DNA of 45,665 nucleotides from Pseudomonadota bacterium (GTDB lineage: Bacteria > Pseudomonadota > Gammaproteobacteria > Burkholderiales > Burkholderiaceae_C): assembly GCA_018240325.1 (NCBI GenBank), contig JAFEFZ010000273.1, positions 1 through 45,665 on the forward strand, read 5' to 3'. Each line of letters starts with the position of its first letter. The stretch's first letter is position 1. A program made the position numbers and the translations under genes. The notes beneath the pieces are model-generated. The model saw nothing but the letters and a program-made list of their open reading frames with translations, had not been told where the DNA came from and did not search any database. This document shows, in pieces, positions 24,465 to 32,950 of the stretch.

Positions 24465-25279
24465 GCGCGCCGGGCAGCCCAACCGGCCATGGAGCGCCCC
24501 TGCGCCGGACCGGCGAGGTCGTGCTCGACGTGCGCAACATCTCGCTCGCCTTCGGCGGCGTCAAGGCGCTGACCGACATCAGCTTCGACGTGCGCGAGCA
24601 CGAGGTGCGCGCGATCATCGGGCCGAACGGCGCGGGAAAAAGCAGCATGCTCAACTGCATCAACGGCGTGTACGTGCCGCAGCAGGGCTCGATCAGCTTC
24701 CGCGGCCGCAGCTTCAGCCACATGAACAGCCGCCAGGTGGCCGAGATGGGCATCGCGCGCACCTTCCAGAACCTGGCGCTGTTCAAGGGCATGAGCGTGC
24801 TCGACAACATCATGACCGGGCGCAACCTGAAGATGAAGACCAACCTGTTCCAGCAGGCGGTCCGCTTCGGTGCCGCCGAGCGCGAGGAGATCGCGCACCG
24901 CGAATTCGTCGAGCGCATCATCGACTTCCTCGAGATCCAGCCCCACCGCAAGACGCCGGTGGGGCGCCTGCCCTACGGGCTGCAAAAGCGCGTCGACCTC
25001 GGCCGCGCGCTGGCGATGGAGCCGCAGGTGCTGCTGCTCGACGAGCCGATGGCCGGCATGAACGTCGAGGAGAAGCAGGACATGAGCCGCTTCATCCTCG
25101 ACGTCAACGACGAGTACGGCACCACCGTCGTGCTGATCGAACACGACATGGGCGTGGTGATGGACATCTCCGACCGCGTCGTCGTGCTCGACTACGGCAA
25201 GAAGATCGGCGACGGCACCCCCGACGAGGTGCGCACCAACCAGGAGGTGATCGACGCCTACCTGGGCACCAGCCACTGA
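24461..25279 (+). CDS. HAAT-family ABC transporter ATPase, LivG type
   Basis: 272 residues. Nucleotide-binding subunit: Walker A GPNGAGKS (54-61), Q-loop GIARTFQNLALF, Walker B VLLLDEPMAGM, H-loop VLIEHDM. The signature reads LPYGLQKRVDLGRAL in place of LSGGQ, which is usual for LivG in this subfamily. The long LivG-specific insert (KMKTNLFQQAVRFGAAEREEIAHREF) is present. Paired with the LivF-type ATPase at 28851. ATGA overlap with the synthetase gene. Confidence 0.95.
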   Translation: MSAPGSPTGHGAPLRRTGEVVLDVRNISLAFGGVKALTDISFDVREHEVRAIIGPNGAGKSSMLNCINGVYVPQQGSISFRGRSFSHMNSRQVAEMGIARTFQNLALFKGMSVLDNIMTGRNLKMKTNLFQQAVRFGAAEREEIAHREFVERIIDFLEIQPHRKTPVGRLPYGLQKRVDLGRALAMEPQVLLLDEPMAGMNVEEKQDMSRFILDVNDEYGTTVVLIEHDMGVVMDISDRVVVLDYGKKIGDGTPDEVRTNQEVIDAYLGTSH

Positions 25280-25289
25280 GCCGCACGCG

Positions 25290-26219
25290 ATGGGCTTCTT
25301 CATCGAGACCCTGATCGGCGGCCTGATGGCGGGCATGCTGTACGCACTGATCGCGCTGGGCTTCGTGCTGATCTTCAAGGCCTCGGGCGTGTTCAACTTC
25401 GCGCAGGGCGCGATGGTGCTGTTCGCCGCGTTGGCGATGGCGCGCTTCGCCGAATGGATCCCGCAGCTGACGGGCATCGACAGCAAGCTGGCCGCCAACA
25501 CGCTGGCCTTCATCGGCGCGATGGCGCTGATGGTGGTCGTGGCCTGGCTGATCGAGCGCCTGGTGCTGGGCAAGCTGGTCAACCAGGAAGGCATCACGCT
25601 GCTGATGGCCACGCTGGGCATCGCCTACTTCCTCGACGGCGCCGGCCAGACCCTGTTCGGCAACGACATCTACAAGATCGACGTGGGCATGCCCAAGGAC
25701 CCGATCTTCCTGTTCGAGAACCTGTTCCAGGGCGGCGTGCTCGTCAACCAGGAAGACATCTACGCGGCGCTGATCGCCGCCGCGCTGGTGGCGCTGCTGA
25801 GCCTGTTCTTCCAGAAGACCGGCACCGGCCGTGCGCTGCGCGCGGTGGCTGACGACCACCAGGCCGCGCAGTCGATCGGCATCCCGCTGTCGCGCATCTG
25901 GGTGATCGTGTGGAGCGTGGCCGGCTTCGTCGCGCTGGTGGCCGGCATCATCTGGGGCAGCAAGCTCGGGGTGCAGTTCTCGCTGTCGATCGTCGCGCTC
26001 AAGGCGCTGCCGGTGATCATCCTCGGCGGCCTGACCAGCGTGCCCGGCGCGATCATCGGCGGGCTGATCATCGGCGTGGGCGAGAAGCTGTCCGAGGTCT
26101 ACATCGGCCCGATGTTCGGCGGCGGCATCGAGATCTGGTTCGCCTACGTGCTGGCGCTCGCCTTCCTGCTGGTGCGCCCGCAGGGCCTGTTCGGCGAGAA
26201 GATCATCGATCGCGTATGA
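25290..26219 (+). CDS. HAAT-family ABC transporter permease, LivH type
   Basis: 309 residues, about eight membrane segments. The start GFFIETLIGGLMAGMLYALIALGFVLIFKASGVFNFAQGAM is the classical LivH N-terminus. A conserved cytoplasmic loop RAVADDHQAAQSIGIP contacts the ATPases, and GGLTSVPGAIIGGLIIGVGE near the C-terminus is also standard. Starts 10 bp after the LivG-type gene. A hairpin lies in the 92-bp gap to the next permease gene. Confidence 0.95.
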   Translation: MGFFIETLIGGLMAGMLYALIALGFVLIFKASGVFNFAQGAMVLFAALAMARFAEWIPQLTGIDSKLAANTLAFIGAMALMVVVAWLIERLVLGKLVNQEGITLLMATLGIAYFLDGAGQTLFGNDIYKIDVGMPKDPIFLFENLFQGGVLVNQEDIYAALIAAALVALLSLFFQKTGTGRALRAVADDHQAAQSIGIPLSRIWVIVWSVAGFVALVAGIIWGSKLGVQFSLSIVALKALPVIILGGLTSVPGAIIGGLIIGVGEKLSEVYIGPMFGGGIEIWFAYVLALAFLLVRPQGLFGEKIIDRV

Positions 26220-26246
26220 CGCGAGCGACGATCTTCCGGTGGAGGC

Positions 26247-26267
26247 TGACTTGGCCAAGCCAAGTCA
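26247..26267. repeat. Inverted repeat between the two permease genes
   Basis: TGACTTGGC-CAA-GCCAAGTCA has perfect 9-bp arms and a 3-base loop. No T-tract follows. In an operon mRNA such hairpins often mark processing sites or protect upstream segments from 3' decay; here that is a guess. Confidence 0.6.
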
Positions 26268-26311
26268 AGCGCAGCGTGCCGCAGCCAAGCGACCAATCGG
26301 ACACTTGAGCC

Positions 26312-27376
26312 ATGCTCTACCGCGAAAACGGCCAGTTCAAGACCAGCTACCGCGCCGACCAGGCGGTGTTCCCGATCGCGCAGGACCGCGTCGCGATCGC
26401 GGTGCTGCTGGTGCTCGCCGCAGTCGTCGTGCCGCTGGCGGCGCCCGAGTACCTGTTCCGCGCGATCCTGATCCCGTTCCTGATCCTGTCGCTGGCGGCG
26501 CTGGGCCTGAACATCCTGGTCGGCTACTGCGGCCAGATCTCGCTGGGCACCGGCGCCTTCATGGCGGTGGGCGCATACGTGGCCTACAACTTCCAGGCGC
26601 GCATCGACGGCATGCCGCTGATCGCGTCGCTGCTGCTGGGCGGGCTCGGCGCCACCGTCGTCGGCGTGCTGTTCGGCATCCCCAGCCTGCGCATCAAGGG
26701 CCTGTACCTGGCGGTGGCGACGCTGGCCGCGCAGTTCTTCGTCGACTGGGCCGCGCTGCGGCTGAAGTGGGTGACCAACGATTCGCCGTCGGGCTCGGTG
26801 GGCGTCGCGCAGCTGCAGCTGCTGGGCATGCCGATCGAATCGCCGGTGGCCAAGTACCTGTTCTGCCTGGGCTTCGTGCTCGTGTTCGCGCTGCTGGCCA
26901 AGAACCTGGTGCGCGGCGCGGTCGGCCGCGAGTGGATGGCGATCCGCGACATGGACGTGGCCGCGGCGGTGATCGGCATCCGCCCGGTCTATGCCAAGCT
27001 CAGCGCGTTCGCGGTCAGCTCCTTCATCGTCGGCGTCGCCGGCGCGCTCTGGGGTTTCATCCACCTGGGCACCTGGGAGCCGGCGGCCTTCAACATCGAC
27101 CGCTCGTTCCAGCTGCTGTTCATGGTGATCATCGGCGGCCTGGGGTCGATCATGGGCGCCTTCTTCGGCGCCGCCTTCATCGTCGTGCTGCCGATCGTGC
27201 TCGACAGCCTGCCCTACTGGTTCGGCATTCCGATCGACACTGCGCTCGCCTCGCACCTGACCTACATGATCTTCGGCGCGCTGATCGTGTTCTTCCTGAT
27301 CGTCGAGCCGCACGGCCTCGCCCGGCTGTGGTCGATCGGCAAGGAGAAGCTGCGCCTGTGGCCGTTCCCGCATTGA
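26312..27376 (+). CDS. HAAT-family ABC transporter permease, LivM type
   Basis: 354 residues. After a soluble N-terminus of about 30 residues come eight or more membrane segments. ILSLAALGLNILVGYCGQISLGTGAFMAVGAY is the LivM signature; the ATPase-contact loop is GREWMAIRDMDVAAAVIGI. A C-terminal GGLGSIMGAFFGAAFIVVLPI is standard. Pairs with the LivH-type permease to form the channel. Confidence 0.95.
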   Translation: MLYRENGQFKTSYRADQAVFPIAQDRVAIAVLLVLAAVVVPLAAPEYLFRAILIPFLILSLAALGLNILVGYCGQISLGTGAFMAVGAYVAYNFQARIDGMPLIASLLLGGLGATVVGVLFGIPSLRIKGLYLAVATLAAQFFVDWAALRLKWVTNDSPSGSVGVAQLQLLGMPIESPVAKYLFCLGFVLVFALLAKNLVRGAVGREWMAIRDMDVAAAVIGIRPVYAKLSAFAVSSFIVGVAGALWGFIHLGTWEPAAFNIDRSFQLLFMVIIGGLGSIMGAFFGAAFIVVLPIVLDSLPYWFGIPIDTALASHLTYMIFGALIVFFLIVEPHGLARLWSIGKEKLRLWPFPH

Positions 27377-27431
27377 CCCCACCGCACCACCCGCGCGCCG
27401 CCCGGCGCTCTCTCACCCCTTGGAGGCAGAC

Positions 27432-28760
27432 ATGAAGCTGAAGTCCCTTGCACTGGCCGCCGCAGCCGCCGCCGGCGCAGCCGCCTTGACCACGCCGGCG
27501 CCCGCGCAGGCGCAGGCCAAGGAGCAGTTCTTCCCGCTGCTGGTCTACCGCACCGGCCCCTACGCACCCAACGGCACGCCCTGGGCCAACGGCAAGCTCG
27601 ACTACCTGAAGATGGTGATCGCGCGCGACGGCGGCATCGGCGGCGTGAAGGTCGCCTACGAGGAGTGCGAGACCGGCTACCTCACCGACAAGGGCGTCGA
27701 GTGCTACGAGCGCCTGAAGGGCAAGACCAACACCTTCTTCGACCCGCAGTCCACCGGCATCACCTTCGCGCTGACCGACAAGGCGCCGGGCGACAAGATG
27801 CCGCTGATGACGCTGGGCTACGGCCTGTCGGCCAGCCAGGACGGCTACGTGTTCAAGTGGAACTTCCCGTACATGGGCAGCTATTGGACCGGCGCCGACA
27901 TCCTGATCCAGCACATCGGCAAGAAGGAAGGCGGCCTGGCCAAGCTCAAGGGCAAGAAGATCACCCTCGTCTACCACGACAGCCCCTTCGGCAAGGAGCC
28001 GATCCCGCTGCTGCAGGAGCGCGCGAAGATGCACGGCTTCGAGTTGCAGCTGATCCCGGTGACCGCGCCCGGCGTCGAGCAGAAGGCCGCGTGGCTGCAG
28101 GTGCGCCAGAGCCGGCCCGACTACGTGCTGCTGTGGGGCTGGGGCGTGATGAACTCGACCGCGCTGAAGGAGGCGCAGGCCACCGGCTACCCGCGCGACA
28201 AGATGTACGGCGTGTGGTGGTCGGGCGCCGAGCCCGACGTCAAGGACGTCGGCGACGGCGCCAAGGGCTACAACGCGCTCGCCCTCAACCCGTCCGGACA
28301 GAGCTTCAAGGTCATCCAGGACATCCTGAAGAACGTGCACGACAAGGGCCAGGGCTCGGGCCCGAAGGACGAGGTCGGCTCGGTGCTGTACATGCGCGGC
28401 GTGATCATCCAGATGCTCGGCGTCGAGGCCGTCAAGCGCGCGCAGGAGCGCTTCGGCAAGGGCAAGGTGATGACGAGCGAGCAGGTGCGCTGGGGCATGG
28501 AGAACCTGGCGCTCGACCAGAAGAAGCTCGACGCGCTCGGCTTCGCCGGCGTGATGCGCCCGCTCAGCGCGTCGTGCGCCGACCACATGGGCTCGACCTG
28601 GGCGCGCATCCACACCTGGGACGGCGCCAAGTGGGTGATGGGCGCCGACTGGTACCAGGCCGACGAGCAGATCATCAAGCCGATGGTCAAGGCGGCGGCC
28701 GACAAGTACGCGGCCGAGAAGAAGATCACCCGCCGCACCGCAGAGGATTGCCAGAACTGA
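27432..28760 (+). CDS. HAAT-family ABC transporter substrate-binding protein
   Basis: 442 residues. Cleavable signal ([20 protein letters not shown] to about APAQAQA), then a periplasmic-binding fold (FPLLVYRTGPYAPNGTPWANGKLDYLKM, GGVKVAYEECETGYLTDKGVECYERLKG). It is longer than amino-acid receptors LivJ/LivK (about 370) and belongs to the larger receptors found beside CoA ligases; these tend to bind aromatic or other organic acids, but the ligand cannot be read. Start ATG at 27432 has GGAGG seven bases upstream. Confidence 0.93.
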   Translation: MKLKSLALAAAAAAGAAALTTPAPAQAQAKEQFFPLLVYRTGPYAPNGTPWANGKLDYLKMVIARDGGIGGVKVAYEECETGYLTDKGVECYERLKGKTNTFFDPQSTGITFALTDKAPGDKMPLMTLGYGLSASQDGYVFKWNFPYMGSYWTGADILIQHIGKKEGGLAKLKGKKITLVYHDSPFGKEPIPLLQERAKMHGFELQLIPVTAPGVEQKAAWLQVRQSRPDYVLLWGWGVMNSTALKEAQATGYPRDKMYGVWWSGAEPDVKDVGDGAKGYNALALNPSGQSFKVIQDILKNVHDKGQGSGPKDEVGSVLYMRGVIIQMLGVEAVKRAQERFGKGKVMTSEQVRWGMENLALDQKKLDALGFAGVMRPLSASCADHMGSTWARIHTWDGAKWVMGADWYQADEQIIKPMVKAAADKYAAEKKITRRTAEDCQN

Positions 28761-28850
28761 GCCGCGCCGCAGCGCGGTTGCGGGCACTGGCCCGCCGCCG
28801 CGCCGGCCCAGCCGGATCGGCAGCGGCCACTGGATTGCACCGAGGTCTGC

Positions 28851-29657
28851 ATGAGTTCCGTTCTGCTCGACGTCAACGGCATCGAGGTCATCTACAACCA
28901 CGTGATCCTGGTGCTCAAGGGCGTGAGCCTGCAGGTACCCGAAGGCCGCGTGGTGGCCTTGCTCGGCGGCAACGGCGCCGGCAAGACCACGACGCTGCGC
29001 GCGGTCAGCAACCTGCTCGCCGGCGAGCGCGGCGAGGTCACCAAGGGCTCGATCGAGCTGCGCGGCGAGCGCATCGAGCGGCTGTCCACCGCGGCGATGG
29101 TGCAGCGCGGCGTGATCCAGGTGATGGAAGGCCGCCACTGCTTCGCCCACCTGACGATCGAGGAGAACCTGCTGACCGGCGCCTACACGCGCCGCGACGG
29201 CAAGGCGGCCGTCGCCGCCACGCTGGACAAGGTCTACACCTACTTCCCGCGGCTGAAGACGCGGCGCGCCAGCCAGGCCGCCTACACCAGCGGCGGCGAG
29301 CAGCAGATGTGCGCGATCGGCCGCGCGCTGATGTGCAACCCGAAGATGGTGCTGCTCGACGAACCGAGCATGGGGCTGGCGCCGCAGATCGTCGAAGAGG
29401 TGTTCGAGATCGTGCGCGACCTCAACACCAAGGAGCGCGTGACCTTCCTGCTGGCCGAGCAGAACACCAACATCGCGCTGCGCTACGCCGACCACGGCTA
29501 CATCCTCGAGAGCGGCCGCATCGTGATGGAAGGCGCGGCGGCCGAGCTGCGCGAGAACGAGGACGTGAAGGAGTTCTACCTCGGCATGGGCGGCGGCGAC
29601 CGCAAGAGCTTCCGCGACGTCAAGAGCTACAAGCGCCGCAAGCGCTGGCTCGCCTGA
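28851..29657 (+). CDS. HAAT-family ABC transporter ATPase, LivF type
   Basis: 268 residues. Walker A GGNGAGKT (39-46), Q-loop GVIQVMEGRHCF, signature TSGGEQQMCAIGRAL, Walker B MVLLDEPSMGLAP, H-loop replaced by LLAEQNT as usual in LivF. The C-terminus has a basic tail (RKSFRDVKSYKRRKRWLA) longer than in LivF of E. coli (237 residues). Follows the receptor gene after 90 bp with no clear terminator. Confidence 0.95.
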   Translation: MSSVLLDVNGIEVIYNHVILVLKGVSLQVPEGRVVALLGGNGAGKTTTLRAVSNLLAGERGEVTKGSIELRGERIERLSTAAMVQRGVIQVMEGRHCFAHLTIEENLLTGAYTRRDGKAAVAATLDKVYTYFPRLKTRRASQAAYTSGGEQQMCAIGRALMCNPKMVLLDEPSMGLAPQIVEEVFEIVRDLNTKERVTFLLAEQNTNIALRYADHGYILESGRIVMEGAAAELRENEDVKEFYLGMGGGDRKSFRDVKSYKRRKRWLA

Positions 29658-29676
29658 TCGCGGCGGCCCGCAGGCC

Positions 29677-29970
29677 ATGGCCGACGAATCCGGTTTCGCG
29701 CCGCCGCCCTTCGATGCGGCGCGCGCGCTCGAGCAGTTCAAGCGCGCGCTGCGCGACCTGCGCCTGGCCGAGCGCGGAGGCGGCTTCGAGCTGCGCGGCC
29801 GGCGCGTGGCCGAGGCCGCGATCGACGGCGGCGCCGTCGCCGTGCGCATCGCGAAGCGGCCGATGCTCACGCCCGAGTGGGACCGCTTCGCGATCCGCAG
29901 CGCCGCCGACCAGCGCAAGGCGCTCGACGAACTGAAGAAGCGCCTCGGGCGCTGGGAACGCGAAGAGTGA
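29677..29970 (+). CDS. Small conserved protein of unknown function in the transporter operon
   Basis: 97 residues, rich in Arg, Glu and Ala, predicted soluble. One helix (DAARALEQFKRALRDLRLAE), a short strand region (GGFELRGRRVAEAAIDGGAVAVRIAKRP) and a C-terminal helix (AADQRKALDELKKRLGRWEREE). No known motif. It sits 19 bp after the LivF-type gene and 46 bp before the PaaK-like gene, so it is probably co-expressed and may serve the CoA ligase. Confidence 0.72.
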   Translation: MADESGFAPPPFDAARALEQFKRALRDLRLAERGGGFELRGRRVAEAAIDGGAVAVRIAKRPMLTPEWDRFAIRSAADQRKALDELKKRLGRWEREE

Positions 29971-30016
29971 GCAGCGGGCGCCGCAGCGCCGGGTGGCGGC
30001 GCCGGGAGAACGATCG

Positions 30017-31279
30017 ATGAGCGAATTCTTCGACAGCCTCGAGACGCGCGACCCTGCGCAACGCGAAGCCGCGCTGCTGTCGGCCTTGCCGGCGCAGGTG
30101 GCGGCAGCGCAGCGCACCGCGGCCTTCGGTGCGCTGCTGCAAGGCGTGGATGGCGGCGGCGTGAACTCGCGTGCCGCGCTGGCGCGCCTGCCGGTGACGC
30201 GCAAGCACGAGCTGCTCGAGCGCCAGCAGGCCGCGCGCGCTGGCGGCGGCGACCCCTTCGGCGGCTTCTCGGCGATCGGCTGGGCCGGGATCGGCCTGCA
30301 GCGCCCGGCGCGGCGCGTGTTCCAGTCGCCCGGGCCGATCTACGAGCCCGAAGGCCCGGCCGCCGACTACTGGCGTTTCGCGCGCGCACTGTTCGCCGCG
30401 GGCCTGCGCGCCGGCGACCTGGTGCACAACAGCTTCAGCTGCCACCTGACGCCCGCCGGCTCGATGGTGGAAAGCGGCGCGCACGCGCTCGGCTGCACCG
30501 TGTTCGCCGGCGGCGTCGGCAACACCGAGCTGCAGCTGCAGGCGATGGCCGACCTGCGGCCGCAGGCCTATGCCGGCACGCCGAGCTTCCTGCACATCGC
30601 GGTGGACAAGGCCGAGCAGCTCGGCCGGCGGCTGTCGATCACCAAGGCCTCGGTCGGCGGCGAAGCCTTCCCGCCGGCGCTGCGCGACTGGCTGGCGGCA
30701 CGCGGCATCGCCGCCTACCAGAGCTACGGCACCGCCGACCTGGGCCTGGTCGCCTACGAGACCGAGGCGCGCGAAGGCCTGGTGCTCGACGAAGGCGTGC
30801 TCGTCGAGATCGTGCGCCCGGGCACCGGCGACCCGCTGCCCGACGGCGAAGTCGGCGAAGTGGTGGTCACGGTGTTCAACCCCGACTACCCGCTGCTGCG
30901 ATTCGGCACCGGCGACCTGTCGGCGATCCTGCCCGGGTGCTGCCCGACCGGGCGCACGAACACCCGCATCCGCGGCTGGCTGGGCCGCGCCGACCAGACG
31001 GCCAAGGTGCGCGGCATGTTCGTGCACCCGGGCCAGGTGGCCGAATTGCTGCGGCGCCACCCTGAGGTCGGCCGCGTCCGGCTGGTGATCGAGGGCGAGA
31101 TGGCCAACGACCGCATGACGCTCAAGGCCGAGGCCGCCGGCGCGCCCGAGGGGCTGGCGCAGGCGCTGGCCGCGACGCTGCGCGACCTGACCAAGCTGCG
31201 CGGCGAAGTCGCGCTGGTGGCGCCGGGCAGCCTGCCCAACGACGGCCGGCTGATCGAGGATGCACGGCCGATCGGCTGA
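30017..31279 (+). CDS. PaaK-like (phenylacetate-CoA ligase family) protein lacking the ATP-binding loop
   Basis: 420 residues. It shares the core of phenylacetate-CoA ligases: VHNSFSCHLTPAGSMVESGAHALGCTVFAGGVGNTELQLQAM, KASVGGEAFPPALRDWL, YPLLRFGTGDLSAI, and the C-terminal small domain (GRADQTAKVRGMFVHPGQV). The family P-loop (SSGTTGxP) is missing; at that place it reads GLQRPARRVFQSPGPIYEPEG. The YGxxE motif is YGTADLG, and the C-terminal catalytic Lys is not found (PNDGRLIEDARPIG ends the chain). It may bind an acyl-adenylate or CoA ester without forming it, or have lost activity. Last gene of the acyl-CoA synthetase operon. Confidence 0.85.
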   Translation: MSEFFDSLETRDPAQREAALLSALPAQVAAAQRTAAFGALLQGVDGGGVNSRAALARLPVTRKHELLERQQAARAGGGDPFGGFSAIGWAGIGLQRPARRVFQSPGPIYEPEGPAADYWRFARALFAAGLRAGDLVHNSFSCHLTPAGSMVESGAHALGCTVFAGGVGNTELQLQAMADLRPQAYAGTPSFLHIAVDKAEQLGRRLSITKASVGGEAFPPALRDWLAARGIAAYQSYGTADLGLVAYETEAREGLVLDEGVLVEIVRPGTGDPLPDGEVGEVVVTVFNPDYPLLRFGTGDLSAILPGCCPTGRTNTRIRGWLGRADQTAKVRGMFVHPGQVAELLRRHPEVGRVRLVIEGEMANDRMTLKAEAAGAPEGLAQALAATLRDLTKLRGEVALVAPGSLPNDGRLIEDARPIG

Positions 31280-31392
31280 ATGGCGCTGCACCGCCGCAAC
31301 CGGCGGGCCTGCGCATTCCCTACGCTGCCGCGCAGCGGCCCAGGGCTAGCATCGCAGCTTCATCCCCTTTGCGTGAACCAGGAGACTGCCGC

Positions 31393-32361
31393 ATGAAGAA
31401 GACCGCATTCGCCGCACTGGCCATGGGGCTGGCGCTCGGCGCCCAGGCCTACCCCGACAGGCCGATCACGGTCGTCGTGCCCTTCGCCGCCGGCGGGCCG
31501 ACCGACAAGGTCGCGCGCGACCTGATCGAGGCGATGCGCAAGCCCTTGGGCAACGCCACGATCGTCATCGAGAACGTCGGCGGCGCCGGCGGCACGGTGG
31601 GGGCCGGCCGCGTCGCCAAGGCCGCACCCGACGGCTACACCCTGCTGCTGCACCACATCGGCATGTCGACCGCGCCGGCGCTGTACCGCAAGCTGCCGTT
31701 CAAGGTGCCCGACGACTTCGAGTTCCTCGGCATGGTCAACGACGTGCCGATGACGCTGGTCGGCCGCCCGACCCTGGCGGCAACCAACTTCGCCGACCTG
31801 CGCAAGTGGATCAACGACAACAAGGGCAAGGTCAACCTGGCCAACGCCGGCCTCGGCGCGGCTTCGCACCTGTGCGGGCTGATGTTCCAGCAGGCGCTGG
31901 CGGTGGAGATGACGACCGTGCCGTACAAGGGCACCGCGCCGGCGATGACCGACCTGCTCGGCGGGCAGGTGGACATCATGTGCGACCAGACCACCAACAC
32001 CACGGTGCAGATCGAATCGGGCAAGGTCAAGGCCTACGCGGTGACCACGCTCAAGCCGCTGACGACGCCGGCGCTGAAGAACCTGCCGACGCTGGACAGC
32101 CAGGGGCTGAAGGGCTTCAACGTGACCATCTGGCACGGCCTGTACGCGCCCAAGGGCACGCCCAAGGCGGTGGTCGACAAAGTCAACGCCGCGATGCGCG
32201 ACGCGCTGAAGGATCCGGCCTTCGTCAAGAACGAGGAAGCACTGGGCGCGGTGATCGTCACCGACGACCGCCTGACGAGCGCCGGCCACCGCAAGTTCGT
32301 CGTCGACGAGATCGCCAAGTGGGGCGCGGTGATCAAGGCCGCCGGCCAGTACGCCGACTGA
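31393..32361 (+). CDS. Bug-family (tripartite tricarboxylate transporter) solute receptor
   Basis: 322 residues. Signal peptide MKKTAFAALAMGLALGAQA, mature start YPDRPITVVVPFAAGGPTDKVARDL, then GGAGGTVGAGRVAKAAPDGYTLL. These are the ligand-loop motifs of Bug receptors, a family greatly expanded in Burkholderiales. Most are orphans without adjacent TctAB membrane genes, as here. Ligands are usually carboxylic acids, but the specific one is unknown. AGGAG lies 9 bp before the ATG. It follows the PaaK-like gene by 113 bp and may be a separate unit. Confidence 0.93.
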   Translation: MKKTAFAALAMGLALGAQAYPDRPITVVVPFAAGGPTDKVARDLIEAMRKPLGNATIVIENVGGAGGTVGAGRVAKAAPDGYTLLLHHIGMSTAPALYRKLPFKVPDDFEFLGMVNDVPMTLVGRPTLAATNFADLRKWINDNKGKVNLANAGLGAASHLCGLMFQQALAVEMTTVPYKGTAPAMTDLLGGQVDIMCDQTTNTTVQIESGKVKAYAVTTLKPLTTPALKNLPTLDSQGLKGFNVTIWHGLYAPKGTPKAVVDKVNAAMRDALKDPAFVKNEEALGAVIVTDDRLTSAGHRKFVVDEIAKWGAVIKAAGQYAD

Positions 32362-32432
32362 CGTGCGCGCGGGTCTGGGCTGAAGGCCGAAGCCGAGCCC
32401 GCGCCGGCCCTGCGCCGCCGGCCCAATAGCCG

Positions 32433-32453
32433 CGGGCTGCCGCACGCAGCCCG
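32433..32453 (+). terminator. Hairpin after the Bug receptor gene
   Basis: CGGGCTGC-CGCAC-GCAGCCCG is a perfect 8-bp stem, followed by TTGCGCT. A second inverted repeat GCCGGGCGG (32465-32473) / CCGCCCGGC (32498-32506) lies nearer dtd. Together they fill the gap between these convergent genes and may end transcription from both sides. Confidence 0.4.
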
Positions 32454-32509
32454 TTGCGCTGGGTGCCGGGCGGCGCGGTGGCGCGGCGGCACCCCGGCCG
32501 CCCGGCTGC

Positions 32510-32950
32510 TCAGCGCAGCGTCAGCGGGATCGTCACCGGCCCGTCGTTGACCAGGTGCACCTGCATCGCGGCGCCGAACTCGCCCGCCTCGACCGGCGCG
32601 TGCCGCGCGCGCGCCAGCCGCAGCACGGTTTCGAAGCACTCGCGCCCCAGCGCCGGCGGCGCGGCGCCGGCGAAGCTCGGCCGGTTGCCGCCGCTGGTGT
32701 CGGCCGCGAGCGTGAACTGCGGCACCAGCAGCAGGCCGCCGCCGGCTTCGACCACGTTGCGGTTCATCTTGCCGGCCGCGTCGGCGAAGATGCGCAGCTT
32801 CAGCAGCTTGTCGACCAGCTTCGCCGCCTGCGCCGGCGTGTCGGCCGGCTCGGCACAGACCAGCACCAGCAGCCCCGGCCCGATCGCGCCGACGCTGCGG
32901 CCGGCCACCTCCACCCGTGCGCGCGCGACGCGCTGCACCAGCGCGATCAC
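32510..32950 (-). CDS. dtd: D-aminoacyl-tRNA deacylase
   Basis: 146 residues, full length. Hydrolyses D-amino acids mischarged on tRNA, and also Gly-tRNA(Ala). N-terminal [17 protein letters not shown] and the Gly-cisPro motif NDGPVTI are canonical. The other active-site motif normally reads SQFTLxADT; here it is [17 protein letters not shown], with Pro in place of Ser. Start overlaps the stop of the upstream cation-transporter gene by 4 bp, so the two are co-translated. Confidence 0.93.
   Translation of the reverse strand: MIALVQRVARARVEVAGRSVGAIGPGLLVLVCAEPADTPAQAAKLVDKLLKLRIFADAAGKMNRNVVEAGGGLLLVPQFTLAADTSGGNRPSFAGAAPPALGRECFETVLRLARARHAPVEAGEFGAAMQVHLVNDGPVTIPLTLR

Noticed and set aside
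30017-31279. Pseudogene call for the PaaK-like gene
   Set aside because: The frame is intact over 420 codons with normal codon use and conserved motifs outside the lost ATP loop, so a functional but altered protein is more likely.
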